64,000 nt of DNA from Combretum micranthum (taxonomy: Eukaryota; Streptophyta; Magnoliopsida; Myrtales; Combretaceae): assembly GCA_024138025.1 (NCBI GenBank), contig JAMXBD010000365.1, positions 806,001 through 870,000 of the forward strand, given 5' to 3'. Each line of letters opens with the position of its first letter. Position 1 is the first letter of the stretch. Shown here in pieces: positions 34,601 through 47,499 of the stretch. The position numbers were made by a program, and so were the translations under genes. The notes beneath the pieces were generated by a model. It saw nothing but the letters and a program-made list of their open reading frames with translations. It searched no databases and had not been told where the DNA came from.

Positions 34601-35668
34601 TTGCTGTTTGGAATTATTTGTTTGACAAATAACATTAAATAAAAGTGATAATGGATTACTTGCGAATTTACTGTATGTAGAGCATGTTGAGTGTCTGAAT
34701 GAAGTTTGAGCACTTATAACCTGACTAAAAATTATCGGAATCATAAGTAAAATGATACATGCATTGCATAAATTGCACATACTGCATTATAATTATGTGA
34801 TAGCTTACTGCATGTTAGAATTTCGGTTCTTTGGTAATACTTGGTTTTTCTAGGCAAGAGGCTAGTAGTTTTACTCAAGTTTACCTTTGTTTTGTTGGTT
34901 CCATGGGAACTAACTGGTAATGAAGGACCCTTCCCATGGTAACGCTGTGAAATCTCTAACACTTAGTGGAGTTTCTAAGGCTTAAAACAGGAAATGAGCG
35001 TTTAAAACAACATTAACATAAAGAGATAATAATTGTGAGTATTGTGGCTTTCCTGTGTACTTAGTTTCTCCTGGGTAGGTGATTCATTGATCGGTTTTCC
35101 TTCAACCCCGATGAGAGGGCGTAAATCTTCATCCTGTTTGGATTCCGGATTGTTTAGGCTTGTAATTGTTCATGTGTTTGATTGATGCATTACATATGAT
35201 TGATAATAACTTGCTTGTTGTGTGATAAGTTCTGGTTATTCACTAAGCCCGTGGTTTATGCTCACACTCCTATAGTCCTTACAGGATTACACTTAAGCCT
35301 TGGTTGGTGGCTTCTAGGAGCTTAGAACCGGTATGTTTCTAATGCTGGAAGAGTGTTGGAAATAGGGAAAATAGTTTTATTATTTATATGTATTAATTGG
35401 TGTTAGTGCATCAATTTTATTATTTGAGAACTTAGGAAGTTTCATGATTTGTAATAGTTTTTATTCAGACAGTAAGACTTATTTATGGTATTGTGATTTT
35501 ATTTGCTTTCATCATTTCTTATCACGCAACCAAAAAGATCCTATTTTGTTAAACCCATATCATTTTCCAAATTAGTTCTAGTAATAATATGTGTATTTGA
35601 TATTGTCTGGGTTATCAAGCTGTATCATATTATATGTATTACTACTAGGGTACTATTGGGACGTGACA
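31620..35668 (+). mobile_element. Family-B solo LTR-like unit (B1) inside E8
   Basis: TGTAAACCTCGAG ... GGGACGTGACA, 4049 bp, flanked by ccttt (31615-31619) and tcttt (35669-35673), one mismatch. Its GACGTGACA end is the expected 3' terminus of a plant Ty3-type LTR. The block at about 35,040-35,120 (Ctctcatcggggttg in reverse) also occurs at 45,235-45,255 in B2, linking the two. No coding remnant. Confidence 0.78.
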
Positions 35669-36370
35669 TCTTTAGATTTTATGGTAATTATAAGTAAATC
35701 TTAAGAACCAAAAGTCAAACTGGAACCCTAAAGTCAACTTAGTTCTACGTTGAGTCTAGTGAATTTAGATCTAGAGCAATCCTTGCGCAAAAAACCTAAA
35801 AACAATAAAAACGAGATAATTTCGAATTATAGTTCGGAATTATATAAGAAAGCTTAAAAAGATCAGATTTATCGAAAATTCTTTTGTTTCATATCAGATT
35901 GGGAACAGATTTCGAAAACCGTGTCGTGGAACATCGAATAGTAAAAGTATTCCGATAACACCATTAGACTAGTCATAATATAAGGATTTCAAAAATACCA
36001 GTTTTAGAATTTTTTGGTACCTAAAGATATCAAATATAGGCTGTTTACATGTATTTCTTTACTATCAGTATTTTAATTGTTTAGTCTACTATTCATAGTA
36101 CGATTTCTACTATTCATTATTATTTCACTATCTCTACTTTTTTTTACTACCTATTCTTACACTCTACCATACCTATTTCTTACATTTACTTTTCCCATAA
36201 AACCTTACACATATCATATCTTATTTTTTAATTATTTTTATTACAAAACAACAAATTTAATTAATTTTTCCACTCTAACCAAGCATGGCTGGCGCCCCTC
36301 CGTCCTTCTCTTCTCCATTTTATTTCATTTTTATTTAATTTTAATCACACTAATTTCTACTTCAAAACTC

Positions 36371-36382
36371 TATAAATACCCT
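36371..36382 (+). promoter_or_regulatory. Conserved TATA-like motif of family-A LTR (E8 copy)
   Basis: CTATAAATACCC followed by a C/T-rich stretch, as in a plant core promoter and leader. The equivalent site is on the minus strand in E7 (about 30,209), E9 (about 52,799) and E10 (about 57,522). The MULE at 36416 inserted just after it. Confidence 0.5.
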
Positions 36383-36480
36383 TCCTTCCTTCATACTTTA
36401 CACATAAAAATATTAGTGTTTTTTAAAAAAATTACAAATTTACCATTGGGATCAAAATAATCCTGATTTTAGGCAACTTG

Positions 36481-36543
36481 ACCTTGTCTCTTGAAGAGAC
36501 GAGTTCACCTTAGAAAATACCTCGTCTCTTCAAGTGACGAGGT
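36481..36543. repeat. MULE left subterminal palindromes (2 units)
   Basis: Two 25-bp near-palindromes, 36481-36505 and 36519-36543, of consensus acctcgtctc-ttgaa-gagacgaggt, spaced 38 bp start to start. They lie just inside the left terminal repeat. Confidence 0.88.
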
Positions 36544-36929
36544 CAGGCAAACTATTTCATTCCCCTTTCGTTCCTTGAAAAACAGATTCATTTTTACATT
36601 TATAGCAAAACTGTAAAAATCAAATAAAAACAACTATATAAGCAATTAGCCATCTCCCTCATGGCTAAATAACTTCCAAACTTCAATAGTATTCCAAAAC
36701 TCAATCCAACCAAATGCAGTTCCAATCCCAAATCATTCAACCATAAATGTATTATCAAACTTTTCATCACAAACATAAGATAAAACTCAGAGAAAACATA
36801 ATATGAATCAATGACCGATTGTTTGTTTTCATCAAATGTACAAGAGAAAACAAATATAATAATTGTAAAAAACTAAGAATCTATGTCCAACAACAAAAAA
36901 AAATGAGAAAATCTCCTATCTACTACTAG

Positions 36930-38880
36930 TGGCCTCTGCCCCGCTTCCCTTGTCCCCGTCTCACAAAGGTACGGTTGAATGGTGTACGTTGATGAGGATG
37001 CTATGTAGATGGATCAATCTATGTAATTGTGCCATCCTCATCTCCACCAGCACCACTGTATGGATGAAATGGGACCGGTTCTAGCTCCACTTGTGTAAGC
37101 CCCTCCCCCATATCATGTAATGGCGATGCTTGCCTCTTCTGTAGAGCTAAAAGGGTATGAAACTCACTATATGACGGGTCTGGCATGGGGGTATCCGATA
37201 GATGTGTATGTGATGATGACGATGGGCCAGCCTCGTGATAAAGGAATTAGGAAGAGCTATGCTGATCAAATGATGGTATGTGGGACGGCTCAAGCTTGTC
37301 CATGATCTGTATACCTCGGCATGACCTCGCTTCTGACCTTGTCTCTGCCCACGCAATAAGCAGTTTGTGCTTGTACTTTCCATATAAGAAAGTGCCATCA
37401 ATTGTAATCACAGGTCTACAATGAATTAACCAATATATGTTAGTTAGTTGATATCAATCGTACATAAATAAATTCAATCATGTTTAATAAACACACTTGT
37501 AGTACTGGAAAGCTTCGATGCAAGGACCGAATGCCTAAAAAAGCTCATCTAAGAACACGTCTCCTGCGGTATCTAAATCAATGGTTCACCACTTAAGCTT
37601 TGTTCTTGGATTTGCATCTGTCATTGCATTAAGTAAGTGAGGGAGCTCCACATATGAATCTTCCTAACTTCCATACACCTGCTCAATTGCTTTTCTCTTT
37701 ACCTCAAGAATTCTCTTTATATGAACATGATACCTGAACTATTTTAAGATATTCAATTGGAGATCCTTATCCCTCACATCTGGAGAATTACGAATCTCTA
37801 ATATGATGCTTTTGGACATATTGATGGAATCCAACTGAGAGTGATCCTGTCCAGTGATTTCATCCAAGCAGGTCTGGGGTCCTTCATAGTTAGTGATGTG
37901 AAACCACCCACCATAGTTCTTATAATTGCCTTTGAGTCTCCACTTACAACCTCTGTTATGCGTAACGGTACATTTAATTGCCTATGATTTTAGGTCTGAG
38001 TCCACCACCTTGAAATTATAATGGTTCATTATGTGCCACATTTTAACTGCCCATATGAGATGATCTTTTGTCTCAAATCGCATCCCAACCTTGAATTCAT
38101 CGTCGAAGTTCCAATTCGCAACACTCATTTCCTGCTCATCATCGTATGTAGCATAACACTACCAACTTCAACATTGAAAAATAAAACCACTGAGCTCCCT
38201 ATGCATCAATGTCAGTAGGAGCAATTAATCGGTGCCAATTATTTCTCCTTGGTTGTACCTCGGGAGAAGCATACTATTGGGGAAAAGCTTCGATATTATG
38301 ATTTCCATCATCATTGTAGTTGTCACTTGATTCACTTGCTGAGGAGTCTTGCATGACATCTGTATTATGACCACCTATCGAGGTGGGTGCACACATTTCC
38401 ACATGTACGCTGCCTATTGTCTGAATTGGAGTGGAGTTTGAGTCTATCAATCCATCGGTCCCAATACTTCTATCATTGCCCATTTCCCCTGTAGGTGCCT
38501 GTGACAATGCATTTTCGGATATCTGCACATAAACAGCCACTGACCTTTCCGTGTACACCAACATCTCTGTGCAACATCATCATCCGTCACTGGAATAATA
38601 TCATAACGTAGCATCTTATCTCCAATAGCTACCCTATGATATAGATCCACTCGATGTGTACACCTATTTACCTTCAGTCATTTGCAAATCATGTCCACAA
38701 TTTGCTCATACATAGAGTTCCTACTAACACTGAGCACAGCTACCGACCGCTTATCATAACCAAAACCATCATCCCCTTGCACAATGCTGCATGAGCATAG
38801 AGTATAAACTTCGCCTTATTTATTTCCTCACCAACCCTGTCATCTTATAAAAAATAACTTCATTGCATGAAATTTGCAAC
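36930..38880 (-). pseudogene. MULE (MuDR-type) transposase, internally deleted
   Basis: From right to left: an N-terminal region with GYDKRSVAVLSVSRNSMYEQ; then FKVGMRFETKDHLIWAVKMW, FKVVDSDLKS, RGCKWRLKGNYKNYGGWFHI and TCLDE, the MuDR domain; then RPVITIDGTFLYGKYKHKLL, the start of the DDE catalytic domain with its first Asp (about 37,385-37,413). The rest of DDE and the SWIM zinc finger are missing. The reading jumps to an RGQGKRGRGH-like tail at about 36,935-36,965. Stops occur in all frames. Confidence 0.82.
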
Positions 38881-39720
38881 TTCACACTTGTCAATTGAAC
38901 TCCCCTTTTTATTTAACATAACTCCTAATGCTACTTTATATAACCCGATTTTCTAATAGTATATTGACATGGTGTTTTAACAAAATCAGCAAAAGAAGTG
39001 AATGATATGGCTTTATTTTTAAACTTAAAATTAATATTACTAATTTCTAATCTACTTTATTTGTATGACTTTATATAAAGTTCATTTCTCCTTTCACGTA
39101 AAATTATAAATGTTGATTTCTATCACTAATTTATAATCTAATTCATATAAAATTGAAATTACTAATTTCTAATAAATTATAATTTTAAATGTTGATTTTT
39201 GTTATCAATTACTGATTTCTAATAAATTATAAATTATAAAAATTTCTAATAAATTATACTTTATTTGTATCACTTTAATTGAACTTTGCGTACAACAACA
39301 AATATGTGCACATTTCACACAACCAATATTCGACAATGCAATATCGATAATTAAAAAAAAATTTGCAAAAATTCAAAATCTTACAACATTCAATATTCCT
39401 ACAACACATACGATGGATATTCAACAATATAGCATCAATAATTCAATAAAAATTTCAAAAATTGCTGATTCGTACCATAAATCGTCGTCGTTCGTTGTTC
39501 TCCTCCGTTCTCGTGCCTACGCCACTCTTCTCTAACAAATTGCTTCTTTCTCAACACCGACTGATCCAAAAACATAAGTTGACGGAACTAATTGCGCTCA
39601 ATTGACAACAAATTTAGAAATAGGGTTAGAGTTTTCAATATGGGGCTTAGGGTTTAGGGAAGTAACAGCAAGGAGGAAGATGGAATGGGGAATAAGGAGG
39701 TCGTGCGAGGTTTTACTATT
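38881..39720. other. MULE 5' flank, non-coding
   Basis: Very AT-rich stretch between the transposase start and the right terminal array, with several imperfect repeats of aatttctaataaattat (39,000-39,260). A minus-strand frame at 39598-39822 is a by-product of the terminal repeats. Confidence 0.45.
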
Positions 39721-39724
39721 GCAG

Positions 39725-39862
39725 ACCTCGTCTCTTGAAGAGACGAGGTAGCAGGCGGCACAATCTCGTCTCTTGAAGAGAGGAGGTATTTGCCAAGGTG
39801 ACCATGTCTCTTTAAGAGACAAAGTTAGGTACTAATGACCTCGTCTTTTCAAGGAACGATGT
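39725..39862. repeat. MULE right subterminal palindromes (4 units)
   Basis: Four 25-bp near-palindromes start at 39725, 39763, 39801 and 39838, spaced 38, 38 and 37 bp. The first is a perfect inverted repeat around a single central base; the outer ones are degraded. Same consensus as the left pair. Possible transposase-binding array or hairpin-forming ends. Confidence 0.9.
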
Positions 39863-40131
39863 CAAGTTACCTAAAATCGGGATTATTTTGATCCTGATGG
39901 CAAATTTATAATTTTTTTTTAAAAACACTAATATTTTTTTCCTTGTCCCTACTTCTCAAACCATAACAAAATTCTTGCAAATTTTCCTCTCAAGACATCT
40001 CCTCTCCCTTTTGTAATCGTGAGACCCCTTCCTTTTCCAAACAATTTTCCACAAATTTTTCTTTTATTCATCCATCACAAACCACCTTCCATAACTATAA
40101 ACCTTAATTAAAATTTTTAAACTATCTTTAT

Positions 40132-40151
40132 GTCATGTAACTTTACATGAC
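40132..40151. promoter_or_regulatory. Conserved palindrome in family-A LTR (E8 copy)
   Basis: gtcatgtaactttacatgac, a perfect palindrome with 9-bp arms and 2-bp centre. The same site is kept in E7 (29988-30007), E9 (52530-52553) and E10 (57239-57258), imperfect but still symmetric. Role unknown. Confidence 0.6.
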
Positions 40152-40558
40152 CATGGTGTATATTTCCTAAACCAATGGTGCTATAAAAGCAACACTATGT
40201 TCATGTTTTGTTATTGTTTATGCACAAAATCTCATTTTGTTATTATGATATTTTATTATTGTTATATTGTTATTATTGCTCTACTCTAACTTCTATATGT
40301 TATTAGATACATATATATATATATATATTTCTTAAAGTATAAAAGCTCACTAACATAACTTTTTATTTATGCTCTTGCAATTTATTTATTTCATGCAAAT
40401 TTTATTAAGACTAGTCTTTCTAGTTTTAGACTTATCCTTATCAAGTCAAAAAAATTTCTTTTCTTACCTTTTCTTTTATCGACTTGTACATGATCTAAGT
40501 CGGGGGAGCCTTGATACCAATCTAAGACTCCCATGATTTTCTTGTTTTATTTCCTTGC

Positions 40559-40590
40559 TTTTTTTTTTTTTTTTTTGGGGGGGGGGGGGG
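40559..40590. repeat. poly-T/poly-G tract in E8
   Basis: A T run (through 40576) directly followed by 14 G (40577-40590). Low-complexity sequence prone to assembly error. Confidence 0.9.
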
Positions 40591-42641
40591 ACTAGAGAAG
40601 CCTTGATGAAAGCTAAGACTTCCAATATTTGATTCTATTTATATGTTCTTTCGCTTATTTAATTTTCTACATCTCTTATTATAAGTTATTATTTTTTATT
40701 TAATATAGTCATATACTCATGATCATGCATAATCACTATGTGTTGTCTAAATAAAAAGAGTTCTTTTCTTTTATTAAAAATTTTAAACTAAAATCCTTAC
40801 AAAAATAATTTTTGGCACTTAATAAAAATTTCCATTTAAATCTTAGGATTACAAGTCAACAATATCCTTTTAAAAAATTTAAATAAGTTCATCATAGATC
40901 TTAAGAGCTAATGTTACGTAAAGTTTTTTTTTCAAAACATAGTTATAAAGTTCTTTTACTCTTTTTTTCAAAATAAAATAAATTTATTATTAAATCTTAC
41001 TGTTGATAATACTTTGCTATACAAGTTTTTCTTAAAAACTTATTTAAAAAAAATCATACCAATACTCTAACAAATACTATGAACTAGACAAATTTCAAGT
41101 CAAGTTAAAATCAACTCACTAATCAATAAAACATTTAGAAAAGGAATATTGTTAAACAACCTAGAGTAATAAGTTTCAAATATAAAAGCTTATTTTTATA
41201 AAGTCTATGAAGTAGAAAAATGGTAGTTATGATATAAAAAGTACTCATATGAAATAAACTAAAAATCTTAGTTTTCATTTCAACAATTTACAAAGGGAAC
41301 TTGTAAATTCCAACCTTTAAAAAGAATATTGTTTTATGAAAAATCATAGCTTGGACAACAACACTTGAATCATGCATGTAATGTGAGTTATATGTGTACA
41401 AAAAGGAATTTTCAACTGTATAAATATCTATATATTTACTATGGGATTTTTGGTTAATAAAAAGCTTGGAAAAATATATTTTTAAGCACTAGAATATTCG
41501 TAGCATTTCTGTGCCATACCATTTTGAAACTCAAATGGTTTTTTATAACAAAAATAAACTTAGAAATAGATAGATCTTTTTGAGTAAGTATAAAATGACA
41601 TATAATATGCGAAATTTCGAGTTAAAATAAGTAAGTTATGGCCATTTTAAGTTGGATTTTTACTCAATCCGAATTTTGACGAAAATGATAAAATAGAATT
41701 AGATATTTTAAGTAGATCTTGGATGAAATACTCATTTCGGGTATTTCTTTTGTTTAGGTGACGAGGAACAGGACCTTCTCTTTCCCAAAGATTACTTCCA
41801 CTGATAGAGATTATCATGGCCGAGTGAGTTTTTCCTTTACGTTTTACGTATTCATATATGCTCTTGTAGAATAGAGCACTAGATATTAGGAAAAGATAAA
41901 AAAATTAGTATGCATCTGGGTTATCATGGGAACCATATATGTGAATCGTTATATGTGATCAATGAACAATAACTATATCAGAGTTCAATTGGTTGATCGA
42001 TATAAATTGCCTTTATGTATATTACTGTGTGCATAAATATTGATTGATTGCCTTAAATGAATTAATGTTGGATAGGGAATTCCTTAAAATTAAATTCCTC
42101 ATGCATATCACTTAGAATATCATCTTCACATTTTGCTACTACTCCTCAGCGTGAGACTGGAAAGGTAAGCTGCTTAGTTACATTTTGAGAAATTAGGACG
42201 TTCAAGGAATACGACCTCATGGTATAGTCGAGTTTAATCGATCGCTTTTGGGTAAGAAAAGCTCGGGGACTAGTAGTACGGTTGATTGGAACCCCAAGAC
42301 GCACGCAAATTTCAAGGAGGTTGATTGTGACTCATTCAAAGCATTTCCTAACCTAAAATGGAGGGGTAAATCCATTCTACATACGAAACTGGATAGCCGT
42401 ATGTATTGTTTGATCATATGGTTATTTGCATTTTTATGCTTGCTTAATGGACTTGTATGATTGCTTTGTTATGAGTGCTTTTGCGTAAGGATTATCTTAC
42501 TAAGTTAGTTATGCGTAGTCCCAATAGATTTTTGATGTTGTAGGATCATTGTTTTTACACTCGAGACCACCCTGACCATCTGGGTAAAGCTAACGCTTTT
42601 AGAAGCTTTTAGAGGAATTCTATTTGAAGACTATAGATTAT

Positions 42642-44185
42642 TGTTGATTTCTCTCAAAAGATGATTTTGATGATAACAAAAAGAGTTAAATGATTTTTTT
42701 ACATATTTTGTTTAATGCGCAACATTAGATATTATTAAAATAAAACTATATCAGAAAGTATATCAAAAGGTTGGAATTTTTTTTTAAAAACAATATTTAC
42801 TCATCAGATGGTTACTTAGAAGGTTCAAATGAGAATAACAGGATATTTTAATTCATCAGAGGGAACGTCAGAAGGTTTATGAACTAGATACGAATCACAT
42901 GTTTTTCAATTCAGATTTAATTTATGAAGACCTAGCTCCAATGTTAAGTATAATTTGGATATTATGCTCAATGTGTTTCACAAAGTTGTTTCAAAATCCA
43001 TAGGGATTAAGATTCGAATAAATGCTTGTTTTGGAGTTCATGAACACACAGTTGAAGTTCATACGACCTAGAAGTGAAATTCAAATTATACAAACAAATT
43101 ACATTTGAGGAGAAAGTTAGTGTGCGTAATATGAAGTATTTACAAGATACAATTCAGATTTTTATGGGATGTGTCCAAAGATTTTTGAAAAATACGAAGA
43201 ACGTGGAAGCTTGGATAAAAGCATGAATAGTACCAGACGATGAAATTGTGTAACAACAATAAACACAAGCTCGATTTTTCAGTATAAGATAAACATACAA
43301 GTTGTTAGTTATTTGATTTATCTTCTGAAGCTGGGATTTCGAAGATTATCTCAAGAATTCAAAAAACAAAGTAAGTCAACAGAAGGATAAACGTAAGCTG
43401 ATATTTCGAGGATTACACGCATGAAAATCTGGGACAAGTTCATCCTTTCGTTCTTCTAGCCGTTAGAGTAATGGGAATAAAAAGAAAAAGAGCAAGACAG
43501 AAAAAAAAAAACAACGTGATACTTAGATTGCTACAGTGATCAAAGCCTTCTTACGAGAAAAACTGTCATATTCTATTGTTACTGTTCATTGAGCAAATAG
43601 TTTTGAGGAAATTTAATATTTTATTCCTCTTGATTTGATCTTACATTTTTAGTGTGAGATGAGAGTTACAAGTAGGCTTAGTTGATTGATTGATCGAGAG
43701 AATCAAGCTAAGTGAATTGTAGCAAAAGGATTGGCAAGAACTTCTTGTAACTTTTATTGATTTGATTGGATAGTGGAACACAACCGGTGAGGAATACCGA
43801 GACCTTGGCTTGGAGCTGGAAGAGAGGATTGATGCTCGAGCGGAACCTATATATTTCCATTTGCACTCTATACTCCTTATCTCTCTTTAATTTCGTGATT
43901 TGTTGTTTATGATATATATGTGTGATATATCAGAAGGTTAATCAGAAGATAAATCATTCATATTTTCTTACTCAGAGAGTTAAGCAGAAGGTTTCTAAGT
44001 ATGAAAGTCTTGAATCACTTTTGATCCGATTTTTTGTTTAAAGATTTTATTTGTTAAGATTTTTGTTTTAAGAAAGTTTTAAAGCCATTTTAGTTGAATA
44101 ATCAAGTGGTGTGAAATTTGTTTAAAATTTGAAAAATAAATTTTATAACAATTCACCCCTCTTGGTTATCTTTTCGGGACCAACA
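42642..44185 (+). mobile_element. Sirevirus/Copia-type solo LTR (S1) inside E8
   Basis: Begins TGTTGATTTCTCTCAAAAG-ATGATTTTGATGATAACAAA, the typical start of plant SIRE-type LTRs, and ends with CAATTCACCCCTCTTGG...CCAACA, the typical end. Length 1544 bp. Identical 7-bp agattat flanks both ends (42635-42641, 44186-44192). No internal region remains. Confidence 0.82.
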
Positions 44186-46859
44186 AGATTATATTTCCTT
44201 TAAAATCTTCTAGTTTTAGTATTTATCTTAGTAAGACTATGATATTTTAAAGTTTCATTAGGGGATTGTCACGACTCAAAGGGTCCTAAACGTGACAACT
44301 CGTCATAATCAATATTAAGACTTAAGTATGAAAACCTTAGTCATCCCAAAAGTTTTGATATCGGGTGTAAGGCGTACTTTCACATCGTAGTGGACCAAAC
44401 TTTGGATCATGCCATTTAAGCAGTTATGCATGATAGCAATTAAGAAAATAAATCATAACAATATAACCAAGGTTCATAAAAACTTATAAGGAGTCTTACA
44501 ACATTAAGGGGCATTCACCTATCAAAGATAGCTAAGTCTAAAAAAGTCTATCTTGAAATAAATTACACTTTGAAACTTCTCTTGGAATTCTATATCTACT
44601 TCTAACTTGTACTTCTATCCAAAAGATCTCGGCTCAAGGGCATTACTTGGGTGAAATAACCTCTTACTTCCAACTGTCACGCCTAAAAAAGGGGCCTAGT
44701 AGGATTAATCTAAAGCTATCATACCACATGTGCACCCGTAATATGAGAATCGTCTTGCAAGTCAGAATTTACAACTCTACTATATTTATTTACAATATAT
44801 AATATAGCTATAAGATCTTTATTTAAATTCATTATGGATTCCGATTTCTCTATAATTTGTCAGGATCGCAGAGAATCGATATGCCCTACTAAATAATGAA
44901 AATTGGTTAACAACTAACAAAATTACAACATTTACTTGTTTATTCAAACTATCAAATTTTGTATGCTAAGTTTATCATAACCTACATTTCTAACTTCAAT
45001 AAAGTTTGTTGGAGAAGCACTCTTCACACATTCTTAACCCGATCCCAACTAATGTTATACCTACATAAAAACTGTTGGGGGATGAGTGAACCATGAGCTT
45101 AGTGAGATAACTTGACCAGACTACACATCAAACAAAAACAAACAAGTTTAATTAACAAGCGTATGCCATGCAACAATCAATCATATGTGTAAGTATAAGT
45201 TGGACAATCGAAATCCAAACAGGATGTAGATTTATGCCCTCTCATCGGGGTTGGAAGGAAGCCGTTACTAGTGATATACCGTGCACAAGAGAATCAGAGA
45301 ACCAAGGAAGAATGGGTACCATAAACTCTCACAAATTACTTTAAAACATTTCACTCTTATCCTTGGAGCAAAGAAACACCATTAACTATTAGCCATTTCA
45401 TGTCAATACCATGAGCGGTGTTCCTTCGATACCACTTAGTTCCTGTGGAACAGAACATAACAAAGGTGCTCCTAGAAGAACTAGGAAAATGTCATCTAAA
45501 AAAACCAGACGCGTCACCAGAGAACCGAAATGCTAATACGAGCGGGGTCATCCTCTTTTTAAAATGCAATATGTGCATATAATGCAATGCATGTCCATTT
45601 TTATTTATGGTACCAGTAGTTTTTAGTCAAGTTTAAGATGATCATATAATTCACAAACAATATCAATATGCTTCATACAGTAATTATCATACAACAGAAT
45701 TATCACTTATGTTATGATAATTTGGAATTCAATCATACACCAATCATCATGCATTATACCCAATTTCGCATGGACATTAGTTGATTATATATTATTACAA
45801 ATACAGTTATACTACAAGCACAAGCAATGTGATAAAATTAAAGTTACTCACTTGTGATCCTCGTTAAACTATCGGAATATGCTACTGGAAATTCGGAATT
45901 GATCTATTTTTCCTATAAAAATGAAATAATAGATATTTATTATTTAACCAATCTATTCTTTTATTAGTTCCAAAAATAAGATATTTGAAACAATATATTC
46001 ACCATATTAATTATGATATAACTTATACTATAATTTACACTAATTCTAATTTAGACGTGTTTTAGAAATTATGTACTCCTTCTTTTTATGGTTTTACCTA
46101 GTATATCAATCTGAGCCTAGTTAATTGAAACTAAACTAATTCAATTACTAAATCTACTTTAATTAGCTTAATCAACCTAATATGATTTTACTTAGTAGAA
46201 TAATTCATTTAAAATATATTAGCTCTATTTATTATTATTTATAATTCATTGTCACTTATTAAGACAAAATATCTATTAACATAATGTAAATAACGCAATT
46301 AAACTTCTATGATTGTCTAAGTGTTCTATCTTGATATTTAATTTTATTTCAATTACCTGTATTGGTCCTTTTTATGTTTTTATGGTAACGAATATTTACT
46401 ACTTATTATATATTTTCATTTTGCTTCTCTTGATTTTGATCGATATATATATATATTTCTATTGGGTATTCGAAAAATTGATATTTAGTAGGCTTATATT
46501 TTTATAGTTATTATTATTGCTATTTTTACATTGTTCCTTATCTGACCCACTATAGTACTCGTATTTACTCACTATTGTTTGGAGTCGTCATGTTTCTTTT
46601 CATATACTTCATAGAATTTTCTTGTTATGTGTAGGAATTGCATTACTAAAAAATTTATCTTATTTAAATTTCCATTCTTATGTATAAAATATGTATTTTA
46701 CAATGATTATACTTTATTTTCATTTATAAGGTACACTAATATTAACAATAATGATAATAATATTAGTAGTATTAATAATGATAATTATAAAATAATTTAT
46801 TGGTAACACTAATATTATTTTTCATAATAACTTTATTAAAACAATAGTAATTTCAATGA

Positions 46860-46897
46860 CGACAATAACAACAACAAACAACAACAACAACAACAAC

Positions 46898-46943
<46 letters not shown>

Positions 46944-47340
46944 TAATATGATTAAGAGTAGTACTTATAATAAAATATGGATGATGATCATGATAACAAT
47001 AATATGAGAGGTCATTATAATGTATAATATAATAATAATCATAATGTTAATTATAATAGTAATAATAGTAATATCATACTAATCATAATAATTATATCGA
47101 TAATAATAGTCAAAAGAATCTAATCAATAACAATCATATAATAGTAATTTTAATAGTCATAATATTGATAATAACAATATAATTTCTTTAATGTATAAAA
47201 TTAGTAGTCATCATAATATTTTTAAAATGTTCATATTATTAATAATCTTAATAATACCAATAATAATATTAGTAGTATTAATAATAATTATATTATTAAT
47301 TATACTAATAATGATCTAATAGTTGTAATAATTAGGATAA
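46860..47340. repeat. AAT/CAA-rich microsatellite zone in B2
   Basis: A CAA run passes into a pure AAT run (about 46,898-46,941), followed by several hundred bases of imperfect ATA/AAT repeats. No coding. Confidence 0.9.
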
Positions 47341-47465
47341 CAATTATAATATTAGTAAAAATATTTTCTATTAATTTTAGGAGTTGCTAAATTATACATA
47401 TATTTTTATCATTCCTTTTTAAGTATTGTGTTATTTCTTATTTATATATTATTCTTCTTCATTGC

Positions 47466-47472
<7 letters not shown>

Positions 47473-47498
<26 letters not shown>

Positions 47499-47499
47499 A
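47473..47499. repeat. (TG)n microsatellite in B2
   Basis: Pure TG run, followed at 47,510-47,530 by a TATA palindrome. Confidence 0.9.

Larger units (their letters stand above)
36416..39928 (-). mobile_element. Mutator-like element (MULE) with terminal inverted repeats
   Basis: The left end GTGTTTTTTAAAAAAATT...CAAATTTACCATTGGGAT is matched inversely by the right end ...ATCCTGATGGCAAATTTATA...AAAACAC over at least 65 bp. Between them, minus-strand transposase remnants are MuDR-like. The exact ends and the target duplication (usually 9 bp) could not be fixed because aatatta/taatatt next to each end extends the symmetry. It is inserted in E8. Confidence 0.85.

Noticed and set aside
36405..36416. 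Target duplication for the MULE
   Set aside because: Flanks aatatta and taatatt are inverted, not direct, so they may belong to the terminal repeats; no 8-10 bp direct repeat could be fixed.
36077..36460. 127-codon hydrophobic open frame on the plus strand
   Set aside because: Lies inside the E8 LTR and runs into the MULE end; composition is F/L/I/T from pyrimidine-rich DNA and equivalent frames are not kept in E7, E9 or E10.
36481..39862. Regular palindromic repeats resembling a CRISPR array
   Set aside because: Plant nuclear context, units sit inside MULE terminal repeats, spacers are only 12-13 bp, and there are no cas genes.
46313..46507. 64-codon hydrophobic frame in B2
   Set aside because: AT-rich LTR sequence with I/L/F/Y-only composition; no counterpart in B1.
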